DNA of 64,000 bases from Actinomucor elegans. Lineage: Eukaryota > Mucoromycota > Mucoromycetes > Mucorales > Mucoraceae. The stretch's first letter is position 1. Each line of letters opens with the position of its first letter. Position numbers and translations under genes: made by a program. This document shows, piece by piece, positions 11,421-21,946 of this stretch. The stretch spans positions 744,001 to 808,000 of the forward strand of contig JAMSLZ010000005.1 in assembly GCA_026027325.1 (NCBI GenBank), written 5' to 3'. The notes under the pieces were generated by a model, which searched no databases, was not told where the DNA came from, and saw only the letters and a program-made list of their open reading frames with translations.

Positions 11421-12218
11421 CAAAGAGTTTTGATGTAACAGACTCGGTCGATACCACGAATGGATGTTCCGGAATGATTAGTTTAACCACAATGCCGTCA
11501 TATTGAATGATGAAAAGTGACACGTTCGTTTGCTCGCACGAGCCTTCTTTACAGGCACATCAACGAGTCAATTTCATTGTATAGGTTCTCGAACGCAAGA
11601 GTTCATTGAGGATCTTCGGTGTAATTTCAGCCCCATGATTTAGCATATCACTTTTGCTATGAAACCACTGAAAATGAGACCATGCAAGGGGAACGGGGGA
11701 GCACTAGAGAGATATACTTCAAGATTACTTACAGTCAAAGCGCCTTGAGGAGAGCCATTAGATAAAAAAAAACGCGCCCTATCTATAAAGATATTCACCT
11801 TTTCGCTGCAATCGTACCAGTTACACCATCCCGTCCTGTACACTCTCCCATGATCTGTGTTCTCAAAAAAAAAGTCTGAATCGGCCCTAAAAAAAGGTCT
11901 ATTGCGATATTATCATGTTACCCAAAATTTAGTGTCTGTGTAAAGAAGATTTTTTTTAACCCCAATAAATAAATGTTGTTATTGTTATTGTGCAAAATAT
12001 ATGGTGATATGTAGACATATAAACTTTACAAATCCCAATACTCTTATTACAATTGATAAAATCGCGTCTATAGCTTCTATACATCACTTAAGTAGATAGC
12101 ATAATATTTTTATGCAAAACAAGGTAATTTGACTTACAGTATCATTAACGCATGTCTATTATACACATCAAGATAATATCTATCCATCGTATCGATCTGA
12201 TGAGGTTCCTTCATATGT

Positions 12219-12244
12219 AAAAACAAACAAACAAACAAACAAAA
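12219..12244. repeat. (AAAC)n microsatellite
   Basis: Five to six units of AAAC in a row in otherwise non-coding DNA. Confidence 0.85.
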
Positions 12245-14409
12245 ACCAAATTTCCATGGCTCCTTTCACAGTAACAATCGGAAGAATCCGATACTTGAAT
12301 AGAAATTTAGCTAGACGTTGAAAACTAGTCTTTTTTTTATTAGCCAATCATATAAATGTAAGAATCATAGTTTGTTTAAGATCTCCTATCCGGCCCACTA
12401 CTAATCACTAATACAGTGTATATAAAATAAGCCTCGCATGTGAAAACAGTCAGTTTATATTAACGAAGCTGTGTGTTAAACTTGAGTCTGATATATTTCT
12501 GCATGTACCACGGCTGTGTAGCCTAATTAACGACTCTAGCTATAGGCTATATCTATTTCAAATAGCATTACCAAAGATTCTGTAGCCGGCTTTCAAAACA
12601 AAACAAAAAATAGGAATGTAGAATAGTCTAGCAGTAATACAAGTGATCAGCAAAAGTATATTATTGTGCAATGTAGTCATCCACAACGTTTGAACATGAC
12701 CTCTTATATGCATTCGATTGTATAACAGCACTTTTTGATAGTGTCTAGATCACTTTTCTATGACCAAAAGATTTCTTTTAGTTTCATCGATAATGCTTTA
12801 ATAGAAAAGATCATTGAGGCTTGGCTGTGATTGACTAAGTTAATCAGGAGAAGTATGTTTTTATAGTTAACATAGTACGATAGAAAATCGCGTTTACATG
12901 GTATTAAGAATAATGTGTTCACTGGCCGTTACTCCATGAAACACTAGATATATGAGCATTCATTGTATGCATTTTCAGTTATAATTATCATCAAGAGTGA
13001 TATCTAGTGGTGATTAAAATGAATATAGTTATGAAGGGCCGTATTAGGTTGCTCAGCTATGAATCGATTTATATACAAAAGCCTCGATCGTTCCAGACGC
13101 AATCAAATGTAATTTGGTTGCATTAATCTTACTGCTTCATAAGAAGTTTATGTTTCCAATACCCAAACCGATCGAAAAAGGTATCGTTTATATAAATAGC
13201 CCTGTGTAATTTCGGCTTTAACTTGAATATATACAGTGCGATTCCGTTAGTCAGATCATCACTGGGAAAAAAAAAACCAAACCCCATGACAAATCGTTTT
13301 TACTAATGTATCAGAATCGTTATTATCAATCGTACTATAAGATAACATAATACCGCTGGAATCACTAAAAAAAAACTGCCTCGATTGAAAACCAAACTCG
13401 TACCCATGACTTTTTGTTCAAGTCTTTCAGCAAGTTACACTAAAAAACAGTAATATACCCTGGAAAAAAATTGCAGAAGGACCGTGCATTAGCCGTTCTT
13501 TTTTTGTCCTGACATGTTGTCCAAACATTTACTATTTGGCATTCCTGTATTTCGTCAGGCCGAATCCTCTAGGACCTTAGTTTAAAGCTTTGATCATAGT
13601 TTAGAAAGTATGCATTACGCTTTGGGATTATAGTTTCTAACGTTAACATGTTCCCTGCAACTGAAACTATGCTTGTAAACTTGATTTTGTAATTTGATCA
13701 TATGAAAGATATGTGTTATTATTATAAAGCAAAGAAAAAAAAACTACTTATATTTTGAAGATGTATTTACATTCTCAAAAGGAAGATAGTAAACTCTTCA
13801 TACCATTAGATGAAGCTTTTGATTTTGAACTAATTTTATTGGTACATTTTGCCATCTCATAGTTTGTTTATATGCCTAGTTTTCGTGTTATTATGAATTT
13901 ATGTTTCAAGTTGAGACTAATCATCCAATGAAAATGAGAAGAGAGCATAGGTTAGCAGTAAAGATGTCATTTCAGAGATGTAATCCATATACAAAACGAT
14001 TGTTGAGAGTGTAAATACATACAGGCATATTTTAAAAATTATGAGCTAAACGCATTATAAGTTATGTCAAAAATTTGCTTCATTTCATTGCCATATATAA
14101 ATGAAATTCCTGTGAACCAAAATCTTGTGTTAAAATTTTGGTTTTTTGTTCAAGATAGCTCAATTGTACCTAAAATAGAAGGATTTGTTTTTTTTTTGAG
14201 GACTATATATGGAAGAGGATTTTCAAAAAAAAAAAAAAAAAATGTATAGACGAAAAGTCCTACCTCAACCAAATGTACCATAAAATATGGCTGTTAAAAA
14301 AATCTGAGTAGACTAATTACATATGTAGAAAATTAATGTATAAATAAAGTTTTTTTATTGGGTAATTGAATGTTGAATATATATATATAGAACAGAAGAC
14401 TGCCGAATC

Positions 14410-14790
14410 GCGCCAGGGACTATCCCGTCCGGGAGGGTAGAGCTCTTAATGAATGATATTGAACAGTAACTAGAGAAACAGAGGACCATTGAGTAGGCAA
14501 ATAGATTGCAAGCATTGCTTTTTACCGGAAGGAGCTGGGGTCAGGAGGGGGCATTTCCTCCTAAATTTAAGAATCGTTGATTTTATATTGAATAGCCAAA
14601 CAGTAGACTAGCGTCGAACTGAATTAGGATTGAACAGCCTTCGGAGGGCAGGGTATTTTGAAAATAATTTCTTGAATAAGTATTTTGTTGTAGGAAATTA
14701 GGATTCCTCTTTCCTAAATCAGAGAAGCACTGATATTACAATGAATAACCAAACGGATAATTAGCTTTGAGTAAGTGGATGTAGTATAAG
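14410..14790. repeat. Diverged tandem modules with hairpins (about 140-150 bp period)
   Basis: Three related modules occur in a row. Each has a short hairpin followed by a conserved tail. Hairpins: CTATCC/GGGTAG at about 14420-14442; AGGAGG/CCTCCT near 14545-14564; a perfect TAGGAAA/TTTCCTA near 14692-14717. Tails: GATATTGAACAGTAACTAG near 14455, GAATAGCCAAACAGTAGACT near 14590, GAATAACCAAACGGATAATT near 14742. Modules 2 and 3 also share CCTAAAT..GA..TGAT between hairpin and tail. The GC-rich hairpins stand out from the AT background. It could be a decayed repeat or a non-coding RNA. Confidence 0.4.
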
Positions 14791-15965
14791 AACCGTTGTT
14801 TTTCTTCTATGAAAGAGCTGAAATGCCTAAATGTAATTTTTTATTAAAAAAAATAGTCTATACTAAACAGTAAAGTAGACAAACGAGATCATTAGCTTTA
14901 AAAAAGTGCTCTGCATATAAGCAGCAGTATAAACAATACGAATGATTTAACTATTGGTTAGGTTATTTGCGATTACGGCTTTTTTTTACGTCCCTTGATC
15001 AAGTATCAAGTATTATTAATCTTGAAGAAATTGTGATTCATATAAACATTTGCGAGTATTGGCAGTTTTAAGCATTGCGATGCTGCGTGATGCTGTGTGA
15101 TGCACTGGTATGGAGTCTGATGCAAAAAATGTTCATATTCTTTATCTAGATAAATAGCCCTATAGTACTAACTAAATATTATAAAGATATCGTTCCTGTT
15201 TTAAAATACCTTTTCAAAATACTATTGAGAAAGATTAAGTAACCACTTGTCTTCAAAACTTCAGATCAAATCTCTAATGGATGCTTCAACCGTATTATTT
15301 GAAGACCTGGGGATGTAAAGCACATTAAAACTGTGGTACCTTACAAAAAAATAGGCATTTACTGTTGCATAAAGTTAACAAATTAATTCACTAAGTAAGG
15401 GTAATAATAAATAAATGCTTGCTTATAACAAGTGCAACAAGTAAAAAGCTAACATTTGTTGGATATGGAAAGATTACTACTTGAAAAATTTCATTCATAT
15501 TCATACTCATTGTTATATAGTTTTAAGTGTATATCGTTTGTGTATATCGGGATCAATAATCTCATTGGTTCACAATCAGATAATACATAGGGATGATCAA
15601 GTTGCCGTTATTTGAATCAGAAGATTCGGGGGATAAATAAGTAGTTTTCATCTAGGGCTAAAGTTGATCAGAAGCATCAAGATAGAGTTGGCTTCTATCA
15701 CACGTGTGCTGTTCTAGTTAGCGAGTAAACATGTAATCATAAATCATCACATCCTCATAGCGGCAAACTGTAACATAACGGTATATTCAGGAAAATACCC
15801 TTGTGATATTCAAGAACTGTAACGACAACAATTAGTTCACAAGGAAAAAAACACATAAGATAATCAAGTTTGGTCATAGCATCAAATAAGGAAGAATAGC
15901 TAGCATAAATGGCAACTATCAAACCAATCAAATACACACTTCCACAAGCATTAAATTCAAAACAA

Positions 15966-15968
<3 letters not shown>

Positions 15969-15998
<30 letters not shown>
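15969..15998. repeat. A30 homopolymer
   Basis: Thirty consecutive A bases in the gene-free region. Confidence 0.9.
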
Positions 15999-15999
<1 letters not shown>

Positions 16000-16680
16000 C
16001 CAACTAGATGCTTAGGGAGTAAAAAAGGAATAGATATGGCCGAAAAATTAGTATGGACAAACTGATCAAGCGTACTCTAAGCACATACCTGCAGTTCCAA
16101 TATAGTATCCTTTCCTTTTAAAAATAAAAATAAAATTTTTAATCTGAACCCAAGAAACTCTCTTGAGTCATCACAACCTCGTTGGATACCTTAATATAAT
16201 ATTTCTAACGAAGTCATCTCCCATTAGATTAACTAGTACCACGATGATGGCCTATTGTACATGAGTAGGGGCCAATTTATTGGCTATATAACACAAAATA
16301 CACTATACAAGCGCTAGAGAAAATATGCTAATTGATAGCTAGATATATGCTGCTATATTTCTTTTTAAAAGTGCTTTTATTTGAAAGTGATACATATTAT
16401 CATTTTTCAGTCAAAATAATATGGCAGTAGTAACATAGATGTTGTGTAGTTGTATAAAAGGTTAATGTAACTATTACAAGATTATGAAAAAATTACTTTG
16501 AGTTTAATCGTATATGCTATATATATGAACGATAGATTATCAAAGGGGCAATGGCTTAAATCCATTTTGTTATAATAAGAGATTATATGAAATGCAAGCC
16601 AAAAATCGAATAGATACACAATTAAACCATACATGGAGTATATTATCTACCAGCATCAGAACAAAAATGCTTAAATAAAA

Positions 16681-16704
16681 TATATATATATATATATATA
16701 TATA
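16681..16704. repeat. (TA)12 microsatellite
   Basis: Twelve uninterrupted TA units. Confidence 0.9.
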
Positions 16705-16781
16705 ATAATAAATCTTGAAATATCACACAAAAGAGTTACCTGATGAGACTATGAGAACGCCCTAAAGAATTAAACAGTATT

Positions 16782-16872
16782 TTAACTTGAAATTGAGACG
16801 ATCTGGGTTTTTTTTAGACAAATGTTTTGTGATCCTCACATAAATAAGCAGAGCATCTCAATTTCAGGTTAA
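16782..16872. repeat. Short inverted repeat, 24-nt arms
   Basis: Arms 16782-16805 and 16849-16872 are inverted copies with 21 of 24 bases matching (core TGAAATTGAGA) around a 43-nt spacer containing a T-run. Confidence 0.55.
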
Positions 16873-17257
16873 TATATTGTATATTATACATTTCATACAT
16901 ACATCTATAATTTCAATACTAGATACAATATATGATAGTTTTCAATTATTTGAATTTTCATAATATATATAATACATAATGTTTTTACCAATTACATAAA
17001 GATCCTAGTAGATGCAGCTCACTCTGAGCATGAATTACTCATCAAATACGATATTTGACCGATATTTACAGTTACTAAATATTGTTGTATGCCTTTTATA
17101 ATTTAATGATATAATAGTTTTAGTTGAAGCAGCTGCCCGTTTTGAACAAGGAATGCCAATTGGATAAAGCAGTTGACTCAGATACAACAAGGTATCTGTT
17201 TGTTTATTGTTATGTTTTTTGATTTTACGCTATATACATATACTCTTAATATTAATC

Positions 17258-17525
17258 ATTATTCATATAGAATCATTCGAATTTTAGTTGCAGTTTTTAG
17301 AGATGCAACAGCTTGTGAATATGTACAGGTGAATCAGATGCGATCATCATTCCTGATTGGGTAACACTATCATATTTTACATGCTGGTTCCTTGGTAGAT
17401 TATGTATGGTGCTAAACTTTTGAAAATCTCGATTAAAGATCACATCTGATTCACCTGTACATATTCACAAGCTGTTGCATCTCTAAAAACTGCAAATAAA
17501 ATTCAAATGATACTGTATGAATAAT
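17258..17525. repeat. Long inverted repeat, 88-nt arms (94% identical)
   Basis: Left arm 17258-17345 and right arm 17438-17525 are reverse complements with about five mismatches. The inner 58 bases (17288-17345 against 17438-17495) differ at one position only. The spacer is 92 nt. Transcription through it would give a long hairpin. The inner arm looks exon-like: TTGCAG, then a 36-nt open stretch, then CAG|GTGAAT, which could be the mark of an ancestral spliced gene. No target-site duplication was evident by eye. Confidence 0.8.
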
Positions 17526-18536
17526 GGTTTATGTTGGAGTATAATCGAAATCTAAAGCAAGACTGATTTAAAAGAACAAAAATTATTGACATGCGCAGGG
17601 ATACGTAGTAGTCTGTGAGCTAATTCTCAATAATTAGGATCATGCTTTAGATAGTTTCCAAAAGTAATCTAAGGAAGTTCAAAAAGCAATTTTTAGCAAG
17701 ATATTATGTCATTTTTTCACTTCAATAAATAAATGCTAAAAAAAAGGACCATCATCTAGCTCATAGAGCTATTAATTAATTAAGGAATTAAGTTACAAAC
17801 GTTGAATCAGAGTATAATAAAAATTACCACTCAAAGCAGTGGCTCGTTTTAAGCATGTTCAACCCATTTGACATGATAATGGACTTGATATCGACCAAGA
17901 CCACACGGTTCAAACTATTATTTAATGTCTTTCCAAACTAGGGATAATAATGAAGAAAAAAAATATATCTAGGCTAAAGGAAATAAAAAAATTCATAAAG
18001 GATGGACTCAATTCTAATTTTTAATTAACAAGTACAGATTGCCTCGATCAGTCCTTTATATATTAATAGCTTTACAAAGATATCAATACATATACTTGTG
18101 AACATTAATACATATTTTCAAAACTATTATCTTTAAGGATATATTTTTTATTTCCCATCAAAAGCAGTGTTTAAGCCATAATTAACTTTTCTGGGAAGGT
18201 GTTTGTTTTGTAAAAACAAGCTGACTTTAAAGGGCTGAGTATTTGATAGTTAATAAGCGTACTATAAAGCCAATTTTATCTTTTGATACTTACACCATTA
18301 GAAAGCATGACTTGTAAATAATTATTTGAAAAATTTGACGCAAGTATACGATATGACAAAGTTTGCCAAAGGTATAATTATCTTTTTAATAGTATAAATT
18401 CTATAATTAAATGTAACCAAAAGGCATGCTCCATAAATCAGGAGTTGTTTTTAACATCAAAGTATCTTGAAGCTTCTTTACTTTAGTGCACAGGTAGATT
18501 GATGCATACATTAAAAATAATACAGTTTCTTTTTAT

Positions 18537-19037
18537 GCATACATCAAATATCCAAGCTCTGCTGTTGTTGATTGTGGGTTAGTAGAGAGTCAAAATACAA
18601 TAATTCCAATTTCACAACTTTTTTCAAGGTTAAGATATGTGGTCACTATGGGGAAAGAAGCAAATAAGGCGGAATTTATATCAAATTCAAGTAGATTTCG
18701 AATGAGTTGGTGCATTCACCAGAATTTAAAGAGAGATAACGTGAAATACAAATTAATACATGCTAATATTTATTTTCACGATTTTTCAATATTTCAATTA
18801 GAATGAATTTGAGGTTATACTCGAGTGAATCAAGGATAAATTGCAGGTTGAGCTGAAGTTCACTCGAAACGGCAACTATTCTCCGGCAAATCGGCTTAAC
18901 TTGAAATTCATTCGAACTTTTCCTATACTGACCGCATATGCTAACCTTGACAAACGTTGTGAAATTGAAGCTACTGTATTTTGACTCGCTACTAACCTAT
19001 ACCCAACAACTGTAGAATTTTGATATTTGGTGTATGC
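18537..19037. repeat. Second long inverted repeat, 117-nt arms (about 80% identical)
   Basis: Left arm 18537-18653 and right arm 18921-19037 are reverse complements. Conserved blocks include GCATACA.CAAATATC, GGTTAGTAG.GAGTCAAAA, CAATTTCACAAC and TCAAGGTTA. The spacer is 267 nt. Unrelated in sequence to the repeat at 17.3 kb. Its form (long arms, no coding capacity) fits a foldback or MITE-like relic. Confidence 0.7.
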
Positions 19038-20036
19038 GTAGAATGGAATACATACATTTTGTGCTTAAGAATTCGGGTATAAACATTCTAGGAAATTCCG
19101 ATGCTAAATCAGTCTCTTCACTTTAAAGCGAAACTTTTAGTTTTATTTCATTGCAAAGCCCATATTATTCAAAAGAGGATTTAATTCTCTACGCATTCTA
19201 TTAATTATACACGCAAATATATAAAGAGTCGCGCCCATCATACTTTTATATTGTAATTTCAAATTTTTATAATCTTGTGCAGTTCACCCGATGCGCGCAA
19301 TTTCGGCCGCTCGCAACCAAATATCACATCAGTCAAATTACCATTGTTCAGGATGAGCTGGCTGTATCAATTAATGACCTTTACTAAACTTGAACACATG
19401 AAATAGCTTGGTTGTACTTTGGATAACGAAATGGTCTAATTAAAATGCCTCGATTAAATGAAACGATAGTATCGATTATTGGTTGAAGCGTTATCGTGAT
19501 CGAGACTAAGCTAAGCATTACTATGAATAGTTTAGTATTATTGAGACCCTTCTTATTGCGAAACCTTCCCCCTTCTTATCATCTATTAGCGGTTTTTCCT
19601 AATAGTGCCATGCGAGATGATTGTAATACAAATGCTTCAAAATAAACATGGTTATGATTAAAACGTTAATGAGAACAATCAATTGGAGTGGCGGGCCTAT
19701 ATGCATAGAGCGGACCGTCTTCTCTCTGCATTAATTAGAATTGAGTTTATCCAATCAAAGGATGATAAACAATTTTTTATTTGTTATTAAGGCAAATCAG
19801 ATGACGAAATAAAGTGTTTATGTATATGAGATTTCAAAGAACTGAAAAAGTAGATGAAAAAGGGAGCAAATATAGAGAAAAACCATAAATAAAAGTAAAA
19901 AAAAAAAAAAAGAATACGCATGCAAGAGTTTTTTTTTTAAAAAAAAAAAGAGGTATAATAGTAAAAATGCAGAAAAAGAAGACTTATGAAGAAGGGAAGA
20001 TGATGAATATTAGAAAGAAAAAGATGTGTAGAAGAT

Positions 20037-21047
20037 TTAATAGGTGGGCATATAATTACTGTAGGAACCGTTTCTAGTGTTGTTACTTGGAACAGCAGCA
20101 GTAGAAGTAGTTGAATTATTGGTCTTGTCTTTTCCAGTATGACGATGGATGCGAATGTGCTGATTCAAGTTATCTGAGCGAGAGAAACGCTTTGAACAAG
20201 AGTGATAGGGACATTCGAAGGCTACAGTTGAATGATTAATACATAGCCCATACGACACACGCACATATATATAACACTTACGCTTCTCCAAAGTATGAAT
20301 AGAGCGGACATGACGTTTTAAATGTTCTGATCTTTTAAAAACTTTTCCACAATCATCATGTTTACATGTAAAGACTTTTTGACCTGCAATGCTAGGACTA
20401 TTGGAAACTCTGCGACCACGGGAACGAGTGGGCTTCAATGGGGGTTTGACATTGGTTGCTTTACTAGCGCGACGGCTTGGTGGAGGACTAACAGATAAAG
20501 AGCTGTCACTGGAGGACGAGGATGAGGATGAGGCACGCTCACGAAACATGCCGTTATCATCCATCATGGGGGCACAAAGAGGATGGAATTGCTGTTGTTG
20601 ATCAAAGTGGGTGCTGTTTAAATAGGTTTGTGGAGAATACATATCTACAGCAGGGTTTGCATAGATCATGGGAGATGATCTAGTACTGTTTGAGTTTACA
20701 GCGGCAGCAGCTGTAAGCCAAGGTTGAACAACAGTAGAATAACCAATATCAGATGGAGGATAACCAATGTGAGGCAATTCGTGCAATGTGCTGAGACGAC
20801 GCTTGTTGGTGTCAAGAGGGTGGTGATATTGATAATCTTCGTAACTATTGAATGGACTAGGTGTCTGTTGTTCATGGTCAGAATAACTAGCTTCACTTGA
20901 GGAATTTGCTAATAAGCCAGTAAAGTAACTTGGTCTACGACTGTAATCAATACTGTCATGACGTTGATAGTTGAGGCAATCGATATTAGTCAATTGAGAA
21001 GCGGCAGAGGATAAGTCAAAGGTAGGTTGATAGTTTGAAGAGTACAT
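20037..21047 (-). CDS. C2H2 zinc-finger transcription factor (two fingers, Msn2/4-like arrangement)
   Basis: Exons 21047-20282 and 20221-20037 (316 aa after splicing). Two adjacent C2H2 fingers lie near the C-terminus: FTCKHDDCGKVFKRSEHLKR.H...H, then FECPYHSCSKRFSRSDNLNQ.H...H. The KRSEHLKRH and SRSDNLNQHIR helices resemble stress and glucose regulators such as Msn2/4, which bind short G-rich sites; the targets here are unknown. The rest is Ser/Tyr/Gln-rich and disordered. The frame stays open across a 60-nt GTAAGT..TGTAG segment (20222-20281). Removing it restores the canonical linker (TLEKPFECP), so I treat it as an intron rather than coding sequence. A basic patch (KPPLKPTRSRGRRVS) precedes finger 1. 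Confidence 0.87.
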   Translation of the reverse strand: MYSSNYQPTFDLSSAASQLTNIDCLNYQRHDSIDYSRRPSYFTGLLANSSSEASYSDHEQQTPSPFNSYEDYQYHHPLDTNKRRLSTLHELPHIGYPPSDIGYSTVVQPWLTAAAAVNSNSTRSSPMIYANPAVDMYSPQTYLNSTHFDQQQQFHPLCAPMMDDNGMFRERASSSSSSSSDSSLSVSPPPSRRASKATNVKPPLKPTRSRGRRVSNSPSIAGQKVFTCKHDDCGKVFKRSEHLKRHVRSIHTLEKRKCYIYVRVSYGLCINHSTVAFECPYHSCSKRFSRSDNLNQHIRIHRHTGKDKTNNSTTSTAAVPSNNTRNGSYSNYMPTY

Positions 21048-21946
21048 TTTGTTCTAAAATGAATTGTTTGTTAGTCTTTTTTCTTTTCTTTTTTTTTTTG
21101 GGAAGGATTTATTCAAACAGTTGATAGTTACCGATTAAATGATGGGTTATATAACAAATTCTAAATCTTTATCGAAAAGTTTAAAACTGGTAAATTTGAA
21201 ATTGGGCAAGTGAGTGTGTTTAGAGGGAGAGTATATGGGGCTTTTGTTTTCTGTTTAAAACTTTTCTCTTTTTTGAAAAACAAGCAAAAAATAAAAAAAG
21301 AAATGAACGTTTTGAAGGATTGAGTAGGGATAAAAAAAGAAGAAATAAAGGAATTAAGAACGTATTTATAGCTGTCCTCCCGGATGTTTGTTTGGTAAGT
21401 TAATGAAAGGGATTTCTGCTCCTATAGTGGTATTATGTGTAACTGTGATCTCCTTATATATTAGACTATATCAAGAGACATTACTGCTTATAATAATAGA
21501 ATAATCTGGCTTGTGCTCAAGGGATCGTAAGGAGATATAAGAAACACTTCAATTAACTACTGTCTGAGACATGTGTTCTAACGCAAAGATCGGCCCTGCA
21601 AATATAGAAAGTTGGATAACATATGTCGGTTTACTTTAATTGACACTCTCCTTTCCCTTCATGCGATCAAAGCGTCAAAAAAGACATAATGAAATCCTCG
21701 CTTGGAGAGCAAGGTAGACATCTGTGTCACCATAAAGGTAGTTTAGTTGATTGACAAGGTCGCATCCTGCAATTAGACGATCATCTTTTTTTTTTTTTTG
21801 AATAGTTTTATTAGAAATGCAGCAAACGACGCGTATATTTCAAATCTAAAACTGATATCTATTATACAAGAGGAGTATAAAGGGATAACTGTTAAAACGT
21901 GCTCACGGACCCAACAAAAAAGTCCATGTATGTACACGAGATTCTT
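21048..21946. other. Leader/promoter region of the C2H2 gene and 3' flank of the LMBRD1-like gene
   Basis: About 900 bases without a gene. Purine-rich and T-rich runs are common (for example T12-T13 near 21788). One ACGCGT lies near 21830. Confidence 0.4.
21363..21370 (-). promoter_or_regulatory. TATA-like box of the C2H2 gene
   Basis: TATAAATA on the minus strand about 320 bases upstream of the start codon, which would imply a long 5' leader. Confidence 0.35.

Larger units (their letters stand above)
11421..20036. other. 8.6-kb gene-free AT-rich region
   Basis: No convincing gene on either strand. A short minus-strand frame around 11700-11850 starts MGECTGRDGVTGTIAAK and could be a relic exon, but I cannot link it to anything. 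The region contains an AAAC microsatellite, diverged hairpin modules (14.4-14.8 kb), long A and TA runs, and three inverted repeats between 16.8 and 19.0 kb, each listed separately. Confidence 0.5.

Noticed and set aside
11640..11850. Short minus-strand frame with MGECTGRDGVTGTIAAK and a possible donor
   Set aside because: Protein-like, but I could not link it to further exons or a family, so it is mentioned only in the region note.
14064..14249. A 61-codon open frame (+)
   Set aside because: Ends in a Lys run coded by an A tract, with no family features; typical of chance frames in AT-rich DNA.
15755..16003. An 82-codon open frame (-) beginning with a Phe run
   Set aside because: Its start lies in the A30 tract and no motif is visible.
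17173..17364. A 63-codon open frame (+) overlapping the 17.3-kb inverted repeat
   Set aside because: The frame is only the left arm of the repeat plus AT-rich flank, with no matching protein or splice partner.
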